Source: Cryptomeria japonica (lineage: Eukaryota; Streptophyta; Pinopsida; Cupressales; Cupressaceae). From it: a stretch of 64,000 bases of DNA. The position numbers and the translations under genes are program-made. The notes under the pieces were generated by a model that saw only the letters and a list, made by a program, of their open reading frames with translations, was not told the DNA's origin and did no database searches. The stretch is from the NCBI RefSeq assembly GCF_030272615.1, contig NW_026729141.1, positions 1 through 64,000 of the forward strand, given 5' to 3'. The number at the start of each line of letters is the position of its first letter. Position 1 is the stretch's first letter. This document shows positions 44,709 through 54,567 of this stretch, piece after piece.

Positions 44709-46893
44709 CTTGGGAAGTGTTGAATCAGGATGATTTCAACATCTTTGGCATCAAGGTGTTGTCTAAACACAGTTTAGTAGCCGTCCAAGGTTTCATTGCA
44801 GCATCAAGGAGTGAAGATTTCAGACTTGTTACTCATGAAGTAGGGGAGAAGGAAGGACCAAAACGTGGTGATTGCATGCTTGATAACCTATTCCTTGGGT
44901 TGAATAATAATGAGGCTCATACTAGTCCATTTGGGAGTTGGATTTGAGGACAATATTTGTTCCATATACCAATGTTGTTGAAGCTTTCATGGTTAGGCTT
45001 CAAGGGTTCACTAGAGGAGACATCGACTTCTTAAGTATGCACTTGGTCCTTACTAGCACTCGGGGATGTGTTGAGTTTTCTTTTCAGTATGTTGAAAATC
45101 ACTTTCAGTTGGGTATCCAAGCTCGAGATCATCAACATGGTCTGATGGAGCTTATTACATATGGAAAGAAGGATCTTTGGAGGGATAAGGAACAAATTTT
45201 CAGTCTCGATGGTGTTGTTCCCTTCTTTACCAGCCATTTGATGGTTCCTTTTGCTCATCAACTAGTGGATTGGGAAGAGATTCTAAGAAGAGGATGGTTC
45301 TATGTGGAGTTGGAGTTAGTAGAGAGGAAATTTCCAGCCTTGGACATGAGCAGATGTGTTGATTTGGATGACGATTTCCTGTGTTGCAGCAGCTGTTCAT
45401 CTTCTTGGATGTTGATTTTCCTAAAATCAGATCTCAAGTCAATCATTTCAGACTTGGTGGGTTGTTGATGTACTCTTTTTCAGACTTCACAGTCTCCTGG
45501 CAGGACAAGTTTATGGTCTCAGATGAGAGGTATGGCGAGTTGGGGCAATCAATATCTGTCTATGGGAAGTGTTCAAGCTCTAACTAGTGGTTATTCTTAT
45601 GCCCTCTCTTCTACTTATGATTGGGACAGCGAACCTTTTCTTTCTATGGTCCATCATTCTAAGGTGCTTGGAGTGGGAACTATAAGAGATTTCAGAAGTC
45701 TCCATGGTTGTATCAGAATAATTCAATTGAGGCCTAGTAGATTCATGTGGAGTTATGAGAATGAGTTTGTTAAGCTCCTGCAAAGGATTGTTTTCCTCCA
45801 CTTGGGAAGTGTTGTATCAAGATGACTTCAACATCTTTGGCATCACTGTGTTGTCTAAACACTGTTTAGTAGCCATCCATGGTTTCATTGCAGCAACAAG
45901 GAGTGAAGATTTCAGACTTGTTACTCATGAAGTAGGGGAGAAAGGACCAGAACGTGGTGATTGCATGCTTGATAACATATTCCTTGGGTTGAATAATAAT
46001 GAGGCTCATACTAGTCCATTTTGGGAGTTGGATTTGAGGACAGCATTTGTTCCATATTCCAATGTTGTTGAAGCTTTCATCGTTAGGCTTCAAGGGTTCA
46101 CTAGAGGAGACATCGACTTATTAAGTATGCACTTGATCCTTACTAGCACTTGGGGATGTGTTGAGTTTTCTTTTCAGTGTGTTGAAAATCACTTTCGGTT
46201 GGGTATCCAAGATCGAGATCATCAACATGGTCTGATGGAGCTTATTACATATGGAAAGAAGGATCTTTGGAGGGATAAGGAACAAATTTTCAGTCTTGAT
46301 GGTGTTGTTCCCTTCTTTACCAACAATTTGATGGTTCCTTTTGCACATCAACTAGTGTATTGGGAAGATATTTTGAGCAAAGGATGGTTCTATGTGGAGT
46401 TGGAGTCATTAGAGAGGATATTTCTAGCCTTGGTCATGAGCAGATGTGTTGTTTTGGATGTCGATTTCCTGTGTTGCAACAACTGTTCATCTTCTTGGAT
46501 GTTGATGCTGATTTTCCTAAAATCAGATCTCAAGTCAATCATTTCAGACTTGGTGGGCTGTTGGTGTACTCTTTTTTAGACTTCACAGTCTCCTGGCAGG
46601 ATGGGTTCATGGTCTCAGATGAGAGGTATAGCAAGTTGGTGCAATCAGTATCCGTGTATGGGAAGTGTTCAAGCTCTAACCAGTGGTTATCCTTATGCCC
46701 TCTCTTCTACTTAAGATTGGGACAACGCACCTTTGCTTTTGATAGTTCATCATTCTGAGGTGCTTGGAGTGGGAACTATAAGAGTTTTAAGAAGTTTGCA
46801 TGATTGTATGAGAATAATTCAATTGAGGCCTAGTAGATTCATGTGAAGTTATGGGGATGAGTTTGTTGAGCTCTTGCAAAGGATTGTTTTCCT
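44709..46893 (+). repeat. 1092-bp tandem duplication
   Basis: Two diverged copies (44709-45800 and 45801-46893) share nearly all of their sequence, with many substitutions and a few single-base indels. The unit length is a multiple of three. Both copies end with the phrase TTGCAAAGGATTGTTTTCCTC or a close variant. Confidence 0.9.
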
Positions 46894-47325
46894 CTTTGTA
46901 GGGAGATTTGGAGAAGTCAAATTTACAGTCATGGCTCTGCTTGACACCTTGCGGAGATATGTTGTGGAGTTTGATGGTGAGTTGAGTAGACTTTATTTCT
47001 TATTGCCCAGGCTTGTGATAGATAGTGGCATTGTTGATATTGATTACTCAGAGCTTTATCGGCATGAGATGCTGCATGATATTGAGTTCAATCCTTCAAG
47101 ATTTTTCTATTTGAGTCCTATGGATGGTAACATTATGGAGTTACAAGGGAGGTTAGTGCAGTTTTGGCATGATGTTTTCACTGATGTGATCAAAGTAGCA
47201 CGACATCGGCATGGTGGGTTCTTCCTGAGACAGACCTGGGACCCTGAGATTGTACTTGCTTTGGTGTGGATCGGTTTAAAATTTTTTGGAGTTGTGGTGG
47301 CATTGCTTGAGGTCAAGCAATTTTG

Positions 47326-47337
47326 GGAAGGGTGGAC
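47326..47337 (+). other. Polypurine tract before the 3' L-family LTR
   Basis: GGGAAGGGTGGAC precedes the LTR start TATAATGTCCCC. It resembles the tract at 2181-2193. Confidence 0.55.
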
Positions 47338-47731
47338 TATAATGTCCCCTTTTCCCCTCTAGTTTGTTTTGGGGACTTATGGCCAATTCTGAGACCCGTT
47401 GGTCAGTCAGAGGCAGAAATGAGGGTTTCATTTTTTCCAAGAGGATGCTTTGGCAGTTTTGGGGGCTTGCATGTTGGAATTTTACAGTTCTGATTCTAGA
47501 TTCCTTATGGGTTTTCAAAGAGCTTTGTGATGGTGTGACATGCAACTAAATCTGAGGATTTTTCCGAACTTACTATTTTTAGTAAGTGGGGGTGAGGGCA
47601 GGTTATTTTTCTGGGTTTTCAGGGAGCCTTGCGATGGTGTGACATGCAAACGAATCCGAAGACTTTACCAGATTTACTATTTTTAGTAACTTGTGATGGC
47701 TGCTCAGAATGTGGTTAAAATGCATTTGGAT

Positions 47732-48838
47732 CCTAGAAATGGGACTCGCCCAGACTCGCTCGGACTCGGCGAGTCCGAGTACGAGTCATGCTCAACGAAT
47801 CCTAGGGGCTCGAACTCGGACTCGTCCGAGTCTGGCGAGTAAAATCGCCAGACTCGCCGAGTTGGTGAGTTTGGCTCAAACTCGCCAAACTCAGTGAGTC
47901 TTGAGCCCCAAACTCGGCTACTGCCTAGCTTAAGTAAAATGACAAAAAAAAAACATTTTAAAAGTTTTTTTTAAAATGAATGGTCTCGTTTTTGTTCACT
48001 ACAACCTCCGCCTGAGAATGAGAAAAATTAGGGTTGCAACATGTCAGCCAATAGAAAAATAACACCCGATGCCTTTATTAAACAATAAGTTTTTTTGGCC
48101 TCGCGGGGCAGCACCTTGTATCGCGACAGGGAGCGCGCAAGGGGCGCTGCCCCCAAACCCCCATCGAAAAATATGGGGGGAAACTGCGTCGATAGAAGTA
48201 GGGAAAATTTAACCTCCGAGTCTGACACTGATTGGATTGACCTGGTAGATATAGAGGCTGAGACTGTAGCCATGGCAGACGAGGAGCGGAGAGCACGAGC
48301 ACAGACTGGAGATTCAGAGGCAAATAGTGACATGAATGTTCCTGATGTTGGTGAGCATGGCATGGTGTCATGGGGAGCGGCCATGGCTGTCCAATCATCT
48401 AGGACCTACCTTAGACGCCTTCGTAGGGGGTCGGGGCCGGAGGGTGTTGTCGTGCAGGCTCCTCTGAGCCATAGGCTTGTAGTTGTATTGACCTTTGGTA
48501 TTTGTATGAAACATTTGATGATGATCATTTGATGACATGTATTTTTTATTCCATCAGTTTTGTAATATTGTATACATTTGACAATATTTATATATCTATG
48601 TTTGTTATTTTCTTCAACTACAATTTGCGTTTATGCTTATGTGATTGATGTATACTTGTGTATGTAATCAAATGAGCCAATTTTGATGATGTTATTGTGT
48701 CTTTAAGGTGTATTCAATAAAGGATGTCTGAAACAAGTTTTAAATCTTTAAAAATCTCTAAATTTCTTGGGTTTTTCACTTTCCCGAGTCCGACGCCGAG
48801 TCCCGAGTCCGAGTCCGAGTCCGAGTCCCGTTTCTTTG
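47732..48838 (+). mobile_element. hAT derivative hAT-A with 8-bp target duplication
   Basis: The 1107 bp element has ends CCTAGAAATGGGACTCG and CGAGTCCCGTTTCTTTG (inverted, 14 of 17 matching). It is flanked by the perfect 8 bp duplication ATTTGGAT (47724-47731 and 48839-48846). Dense GACTCGG/CGAGTCC subterminal repeats occupy both ends (47742-47890 and 48785-48828). Inside, only the 5' noncoding part and the last part of a transposase frame remain, so it is an internal-deletion, non-autonomous derivative that would depend on a transposase supplied elsewhere. Confidence 0.9.
48213..48499 (+). pseudogene. hAT-A transposase C-terminal tail
   Basis: The frame reads ESDTDWIDLVDIEAETVAMA, then MVSWGAAMAVQSSRTYLRRL, and matches the tail of hAT-C read on the minus strand at 41640-41850 (DDDIDWIDQADRQVEVVAMA, AMAAESSKTYLRRLRR). 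The dimerisation and catalytic parts are deleted. The ORF extends artificially upstream into GC-rich leader sequence. Confidence 0.75.
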
Positions 48839-50239
48839 ATTTGGATAGACTTACTAGTTTTAGCAGTATGCTATTTTTAGTAAGTACTATTTTTAGCAAT
48901 GCTATTTTTGGCGGGTTTCGGTGGTCCAATTCAAAGGCTGTTTCTGGCAGTGCAATTTTTAGTATTTTAGGGCCTTTAGCTCACTTTGGCAGTTGTTCAG
49001 CACATGGAAAAAGTAGTTTTTAATATTTTTTTAATGCCCCACCTTGGCCTAGGCGTATGACTTATGTATTTTTGGTTATGACTTAAGGGGACAACTTGAG
49101 GTGATAAAGTATTATTTTATATCATAAGGTTTGGGTAATTTATTGTTGAAGGAAAATATTTTATAAAGTGAAATATTAATAAGGCAAGATGGACACCTTA
49201 TGGAGAAAAAAGTTAATTTTAAAATATATTTCACTTATCTACCTTGGGCGCCACATTACTATTTTATTATCATTTTTGTAAAGTATATTTGCTTCTATGA
49301 GAAGGTCGACTTGGAAAAAGGAGAAATGAAATGTAATTTCAAAATAATGTGAAGTGGATGTGCATTTGGGTTTGGTGTTCATTTGGAGGGAATGTGAATT
49401 TGAATTTGGAGAAACAAAGTCTATAAAAAAAAGTGTTGGGCTTTTGTTTTTGGTATCCATGAATATTTGCAACGAAGTGCTGCCAGAATTTCGATTGATT
49501 GCGTCGAGGAATGCTTACCTCCTAGCCGAATCGTAGCTTCTCGCTTGAAAGATAGCGACTAGTTGAGACTGTGAGACTATTCTTTACTCAGAAGAATAGA
49601 TGGTGTTCTTTGAGGAGATTATGTTTGATATGTTTCTGATCTTGGTGTGGAGTGTTTGTGTAGCAGGTTGTTGGTTTTTTCAGTGTGGTTGTAGGTGTGA
49701 TTTATTCATAAATCTCTATGTGGAACTCTGTTGTTTCTAGGTACTGGCTCCTAATCTTTCTCAAGTCTAGGCGACATCTATTGCTGGTTTGCTCGGTTAT
49801 TCTCACTGATTTGGATTTAATAGAGCAAGTCGAACTTCATGCCCTATCCGTACTATGCTAGAGAGTGCCTTGGGTTGCGTGTTAATTGTTTGCTTAGTGT
49901 TTCTTGTTGTTTCTCAGCTCTATCTAGGTCACCTCATGTCTAGGGTTCATTTGATTGTGTTTTGAAGTTATTTGGTTGGGTTATGAGTGAGTTAGGAGTG
50001 AATTTGTGGAGTTTAGTGTTGCTGGTCTGAGTTTTCCAGCTTGTTGTTCATGTATATCAGATTTAAGAATTTGGAGTGGTTTTTGGGAGTGTGAGTTCTT
50101 TGGTAATGTGGGAAAGGAACTGATTATCATTTGCAGCTGTTAGACTTGTTATCAGCACTTGATGTGTCATTTATATTTACCTTTCTAATGCTGATTAGTA
50201 GTACTAACAACAAGTTATATTGTGAATTGCTCTTAATTT

Positions 50240-50465
50240 CCCACTGAAGAAGTGGAAGAGCTTGGCTTGCCACCTATCTTATTTATTGTACTATTGTCCT
50301 CTCGCTGACTAAGCGGTTGAGTAGATTGTTGTTATATTTCAGTCCTCCCACTGAATAAGTGGTAGAGTGATTTGTTTTCAGAATTGTAATGATTGTCCTT
50401 CTGCTGAAAAGTGGTTGAGTGATTCTTCTCAATTTTTCTTGCCTGTTGGACAAGCGGAAGGGGCT
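50240..50465 (+). repeat. Hairpin array in LTR family L (copy 3)
   Basis: Stem-loops at about 50242 (CCACT/AGTGG), 50302 (CGCT/AGCG) and 50347 (CCACT/AGTGG) are followed by weaker forms near 50400 and 50445. The neighbouring phrase GGCTTGCCRCC is also repeated. Confidence 0.5.
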
Positions 50466-50678
50466 GGCTTGCCGCCCTGCATTGTATTTCAGTTGGTTAT
50501 TGGAGCTAACGATCCCCTATTCATCAAATGCGCTCACCTTCCCACATTGGGCTCTTGGTGATTAGAAAGTGGAAGGGATTTCTTTCAGCAGTATTGAGTT
50601 TATATTTCCTAACCTTAACAGGTGTTTGTGGTGTTTGGATACTGAAAAAATTGAAAAAAAAAGTAAGGGGATATTTCA

Positions 50679-51623
50679 TTACACCTCTAAAGTTCCAGAA
50701 AAGTCAGAAGACAACTAGATATACCATCTAAAGCAACCACAATCATTCTCCACACCTTTGCATGAACTCATAACCAATCCTCTGGCACTGCATTACTCTT
50801 GAACACAACTGATCAACCTTCCAGACCAAGTTATCATCAATGACAACAAAAACCCCAATCCTTTAGTATTGCATTACTCTGAAACACAATTGATTAACCT
50901 CCCAAACCAATTTATCATCAATGACAACAAGTTTGACATCAAAGACAATACAAATTTATATTTGCAACAGATAGAATACTTAGTATTTTATTTTGTGTTG
51001 GCAAGTGTCACAAAATACGCATCAACACAAGTTTGGTATAATTGTTGATTGGTAGACTTGGTATGCCATGATCTATTTTCAAATTTGACATTACCCATGC
51101 AGTGGGAGTTCCTGGATATGTGTTCTTCATTGTCAGTTCTGGTACAACGAGCTCGTGATTGCAGTTTATGGGTTGATATGTTATTGGCATGAGTTCTATT
51201 GATGCTTTAGAAACCTTTGAGGTATGGATGATTGGATGGATTAGCAGTTGTTGTGGTTGCTTTTTCTAGTCATGTGAGATATTTAGTTGGATGTTAACAA
51301 TCAGTTGTGGTTGTTGTTCTAACTATTTTTGGAACATTCATGTTTGATCTTGTTTTAGGAGGAACATTTTGAACTTTGGAGTTGTGTTCTAGTAACGGAT
51401 TTCAAGTTGCATATATTGATGGTTTTGTAAAGATTTTGAGCACAATAGAGTTGTGACAGCATTTTGTAGCCTTTGTTATCATTTGGATTTGATGCTTGTG
51501 TCCTTTGGATAGGTGCTTTTTCACTTTGGCTTGTTCCTTTCCTTCCATAGGTGGTATGTTGGAGGATGAGAGGAGTTCTTGCTTGATATGGTGGACATAT
51601 TATATCATATTGCAGATATCTTG
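50679..51623. other. Unassigned region between the L-family LTR and copia-3
   Basis: No gene. A diverged duplicate of about 80 bp (CATTACTCTTGAACACAACTGAT and similar, at about 50790 and 50870) is the only structure seen. Confidence 0.45.
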
Positions 51624-51893
51624 TGTTAAGTTATGGAGATCTGATTTTAATTTCAATCTTCCTTAAAGATGAATTGACAGGCATAGATTAATCACAGCAC
51701 AAGAGAGGGAATTCAATTTGATTGAATTTTGTGTAAAGCAGACCGATAGATGATGCAATTTAATCTGAATGATGATGGTGCAAATTGATGACAGAAAAAT
51801 CAGAACTGCTAATGATGCTGGACAATTCAAATATATATGTGGGACTATAAAGTTATATTTCTATCTTTTGCGCTTCTTGTTAACCTTAAATGA

Positions 51894-51924
<31 letters not shown>

Positions 51925-52349
51925 TCGGACTAATATAAGAGCATGATGTCTAAAGCAATCAACACGATCCTCTTAATCATCACGTCTCCCAACCATCACG
52001 TCTCTCTCCATAAAATCGTTTAGACATAACACGTCTAAAGCAAGAAGATAATACGGTTTTAATCATTGAATCGTTTCATATAATCACACATCATAGATTA
52101 GTTAGTTAACATAGATTAACAAGGAACTATTTCATACTTAGACATAACATAGAATCGATTAATATATGAATCGATTCATATGTAATATGCCTTACATAGA
52201 ATCGATTAATATATTAATCGATAAATGTTGATTATTTCAAAGAATCGAATTATATATAATTGATTCAAATACAATGAATATTCATTAGTAAACTAATTCA
52301 TTAAATGACTCAGTCAGATCAGATTACTGATTGACGCTATCCTTCAACA
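51624..52349 (-). repeat. 3' LTR of copia-3
   Basis: The plus strand starts TGTTAAGTTATGG, like copia-1's TGTTAAGTTTAG, and ends CCTTCAACA directly before CTCCCTCTTAGCTAGGG, the complement of the polypurine tract GCTAAGAGGGAG. Length is 726 bp. It contains a (GA)n run (51894-51922) and several palindromic GAATCGATTAATAT units (52150-52240). The 5' LTR is not in the window. Confidence 0.7.
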
Positions 52350-52854
52350 CTCCCTCTTAGCTAGGGAGGTAATCTGCTCAAGATCTGAGTCACAAAGGTA
52401 TCACCTCACTGTGATAACAAACAACATGGCATATCCATAGACATCACCTCATGTGGTGTCCACCATTATGGCTTATCCACGGATATCACCTCACATGATA
52501 TCCACCATAGAGATTTCCTTAAGTAATATCCACCATTATGGCTTATTTATAGATATCACTTCACATGATATCCACTATTATGGCATATCTAAAGATATTA
52601 CTACATGGCATGTCCACGGATTTCACGTCACATGAAATCCACCATGAATATGTCTTTATGTAATATCCACCATTATGGCTTATCCATGGCTATCACGTCT
52701 CATGATATCCACCATTATGGAATATCCATAGATATTACTACTAGAGATATAAACCATTATGACATATCCATAGATGTCATTTCCCATGATATCCATCATA
52801 ATGGTATGATCAATCAATATCGTAAGATCGTCACCTTACGATAATGATCACATG
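52350..52854 (-). other. copia-3 3' noncoding region, first part
   Basis: An array of about ten short inverted repeats of the type GATATCACCTCACATGATATC is followed by the hairpin TATCGTAAG-ATCGTCAC-CTTACGATA (52818-52843). It continues at 59830 beyond the nested copia-2, where the text aligns without a gap to copia-1's equivalent region. Confidence 0.75.
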
Positions 52855-52883
52855 TGTTGATACATGATAGCTTTGGTAAGATA
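52855..52883 (+). repeat. Truncated first LTR of copia-2 (29 bp)
   Basis: TGTTGATACATGATAGCTTT and the next 9 bases match the start of the 3' LTR (59113) exactly, while the middle LTR (53806) differs at two of these positions. Confidence 0.8.
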
Positions 52884-53202
52884 CATTGCAACTTCCATGG
52901 CTGCTCGAGAGGCAGTATGGCTTAGGAAGTTGCTTGTGGGATTATTCACTGAACCAATGAAACCTACAGTTATTCATTGTGACAACCAGAGTTGCATAAA
53001 ACTTTCAGTGAATCCAGTGTTTCATGACAGATCCAAGCATATTGAGATTCCTTACCATTATGTGCGAGATATGGTAGACAGGATTGTGATCCAGTTGGAA
53101 TACATTTGTACAGGAGATCAGACAACAGATATTCTTACCAAACCACTTTCTAGAGTGAAGGTTGAGCACTTCAGAAAAGGTCTTGGTATGACTGAAAGGT
53201 AA
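52884..53202 (+). pseudogene. copia-2 first unit, RNase H end
   Basis: This open frame reads AREAVWLRKLLVGLFTEP, then VIHCDNQSCIKLSVNPVFH and TTDILTKPLSRVKVEHFRKG, to the stop at 53200-53202. It is the C-terminal end of the copia RNase H and tail, and matches 58190-58509. It has no stop inside, unlike the second unit. It lacks the start and catalytic part of the domain, so it is only a fragment. Confidence 0.9.
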
Positions 53203-53805
53203 TTTGCTTTGTAATCTGTACTTATATATTAATAAGATGTTTAATGTGTAAACTTCTTTGTTGTGCTATGACTTTTATGGGCTCCACCACTTGTGTACAT
53301 TTCTAAGAGGTGACGATCTCTCAGATAATGAACACTTGTATGAAGACATTATAAGGTGACGATCTTATAATGATCAAACCAAATATCATGTGTGATTCCT
53401 GGTATGTCATGGATGTGCTATGATTATATTGTGGTAAAGACATTTGAAAATGTCAATGCACATACCACAATTTGGATAAAGTGAGGATTTAATTATTCTC
53501 ATGCATTTATCCTTAGTATTGCTTGCTTTGCAATACTGATATCATGTGCTTAGGTGATATCTTGTCATCACAAGTTAATGTGGTGAACTTCTTGTATCAC
53601 GTGTTTAGGTGATACTTCATGTCACGTGCTGAGGTGATATGACTTCTTGTATCACGTGTTTATGTGATACTTCATGTCACGTGTTTTAGGTGATATGATC
53701 CTTTGGAGAGTGAGATTATAAAAGTACATAAGGAATATTGATCAACATGAGAAATGTGATGCTAGATATGTTGTTTGCCTTTCATCTTCCCGAGCTAAGA
53801 GGGAG
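53203..53805 (+). other. copia-2 first unit, 3' noncoding region
   Basis: Holds two GTGACGAT-loop hairpins (53305-53322 and 53347-53372), then four or more short hairpins of the form TATCA-CGTGTTTAGG-TGATA (53540-53700), and ends with the polypurine tract GCTAAGAGGGAG (53794-53805). It is nearly identical to 58510-59112. Confidence 0.8.
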
Positions 53806-54478
53806 TGTTGATACATGATAGCTTCGGTACGATAAATGATTGAATGAGAGATAAATGAAGTCTCTCATTCAATCATCTATCTCATCGATAGACTATAATA
53901 GACTTCACTTATTATTCCTTTGCTCTATCATCTGATATTACTATTATAATTGCTCTCCTTATATATATGGTGCATTATTGGTTTTACCATACAAACTGAT
54001 GTTAAATTTACGATCATGCTAGGATCGTATTTCACAATCTGTGTTAATATAAAAACATTGCAATCTAACAATAAACAGTAACCTTGATATCCCGATTGTT
54101 ATTGGGCTTCATTGTTAATGCCACCGATTAGTTATCGGGCTTCATTGTTACGCATTGACACCGATTAATATCGGCATTAGATTGGTTACGTATTGTAAAT
54201 GAAATAAAAGGCACGATCAAGTGGCATCTTGATCGGCCATGTCTAATAGACATGTCCGATCAAGGTGTCACTTGATCGTCCCTATTTTTTTATATATACC
54301 AATCAATGATAAATGGAGAAGACATTGAAATTATTAATGCTCTATCTCCATCTGCAATACACAGAATATAATTAATCACCAGAACAATTTTATTGTGATA
54401 AACATTTACATTGAAATACAACAACATTATATATATATATACCTTGATCATTGAATTGGAATTTGAAAAACATTTACA
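53806..54478 (+). repeat. Middle LTR of copia-2
   Basis: The 673 bp LTR runs from TGTTGATACATGATAGCTTC to CATTTACA, with the primer site directly after it. It contains an inverted repeat at 53831-53881 (20 of 21 paired, 9 nt loop), a 73 bp palindrome at 54210-54282 and TATATATA at 54291-54298. Confidence 0.92.
54210..54298 (+). promoter_or_regulatory. copia-2 LTR palindrome and TATA box
   Basis: Arms of 34 bases pair at 30 positions around the loop TAATA. Eight bases downstream is TATATATA. The 3' LTR copy (59560-59632) keeps the structure, with one pair changed on both sides. Confidence 0.65.
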
Positions 54479-54494
54479 TGGTATCAGAGCCGGG
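54479..54494 (+). other. copia-2 primer binding site
   Basis: TGGTATCAGAGCCGGG abuts the LTR and matches the initiator tRNA-Met complement exactly over the first 12 bases. Confidence 0.9.
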
Positions 54495-54567
54495 TTGATC
54501 AAACCTGTGGCTTTCAAATTTGTGAAAAATTAAAGTCAAGAATATATCTAACATCACATTTCTCCAA

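Larger units (their letters stand above)
44504..47337 (+). pseudogene. Unrecognised ORF region with an in-frame 364-codon tandem duplication
   Basis: Protein-like frames run from 44504 to the LTR at 47338. One 1092 bp unit (44709-45800) is repeated at 45801-46893. In the second unit the frame is open over 270 codons (45755-46579: STWEVLYQDDFNIFG, VTHEVGEKGPERGDCMLDN, LRTAFVPYSNVVEAFIVRL, LMELITYGKKDLWRDKEQIF). In the first, one missing base at about 44928 moves the frame. A further open piece, 46874-47362, ends directly at the LTR (FFLRQTWDPEIVLALVW). No gag, protease, RT or integrase motif and no known domain were recognised. Its position before a polypurine tract and LTR suggests a non-pol reading frame or captured gene inside an LTR element. 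Confidence 0.5.
47338..50678 (+). mobile_element. LTR, family L (copy 3), probably a 3' LTR, carrying a hAT insertion
   Basis: It starts TATAATGTCCCCTTTTCCCC and ends GGGGATATTTCA. Without the hAT insert it is about 2.23 kb and colinear with 3062-4995, with an extra internal duplication at about 47519-47720 around GATGGTGTGACATGCAA. A polypurine tract precedes it, so it is the right LTR of the element to its left. A hairpin array lies at 50240-50460. No target duplication could be matched. Confidence 0.75.
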
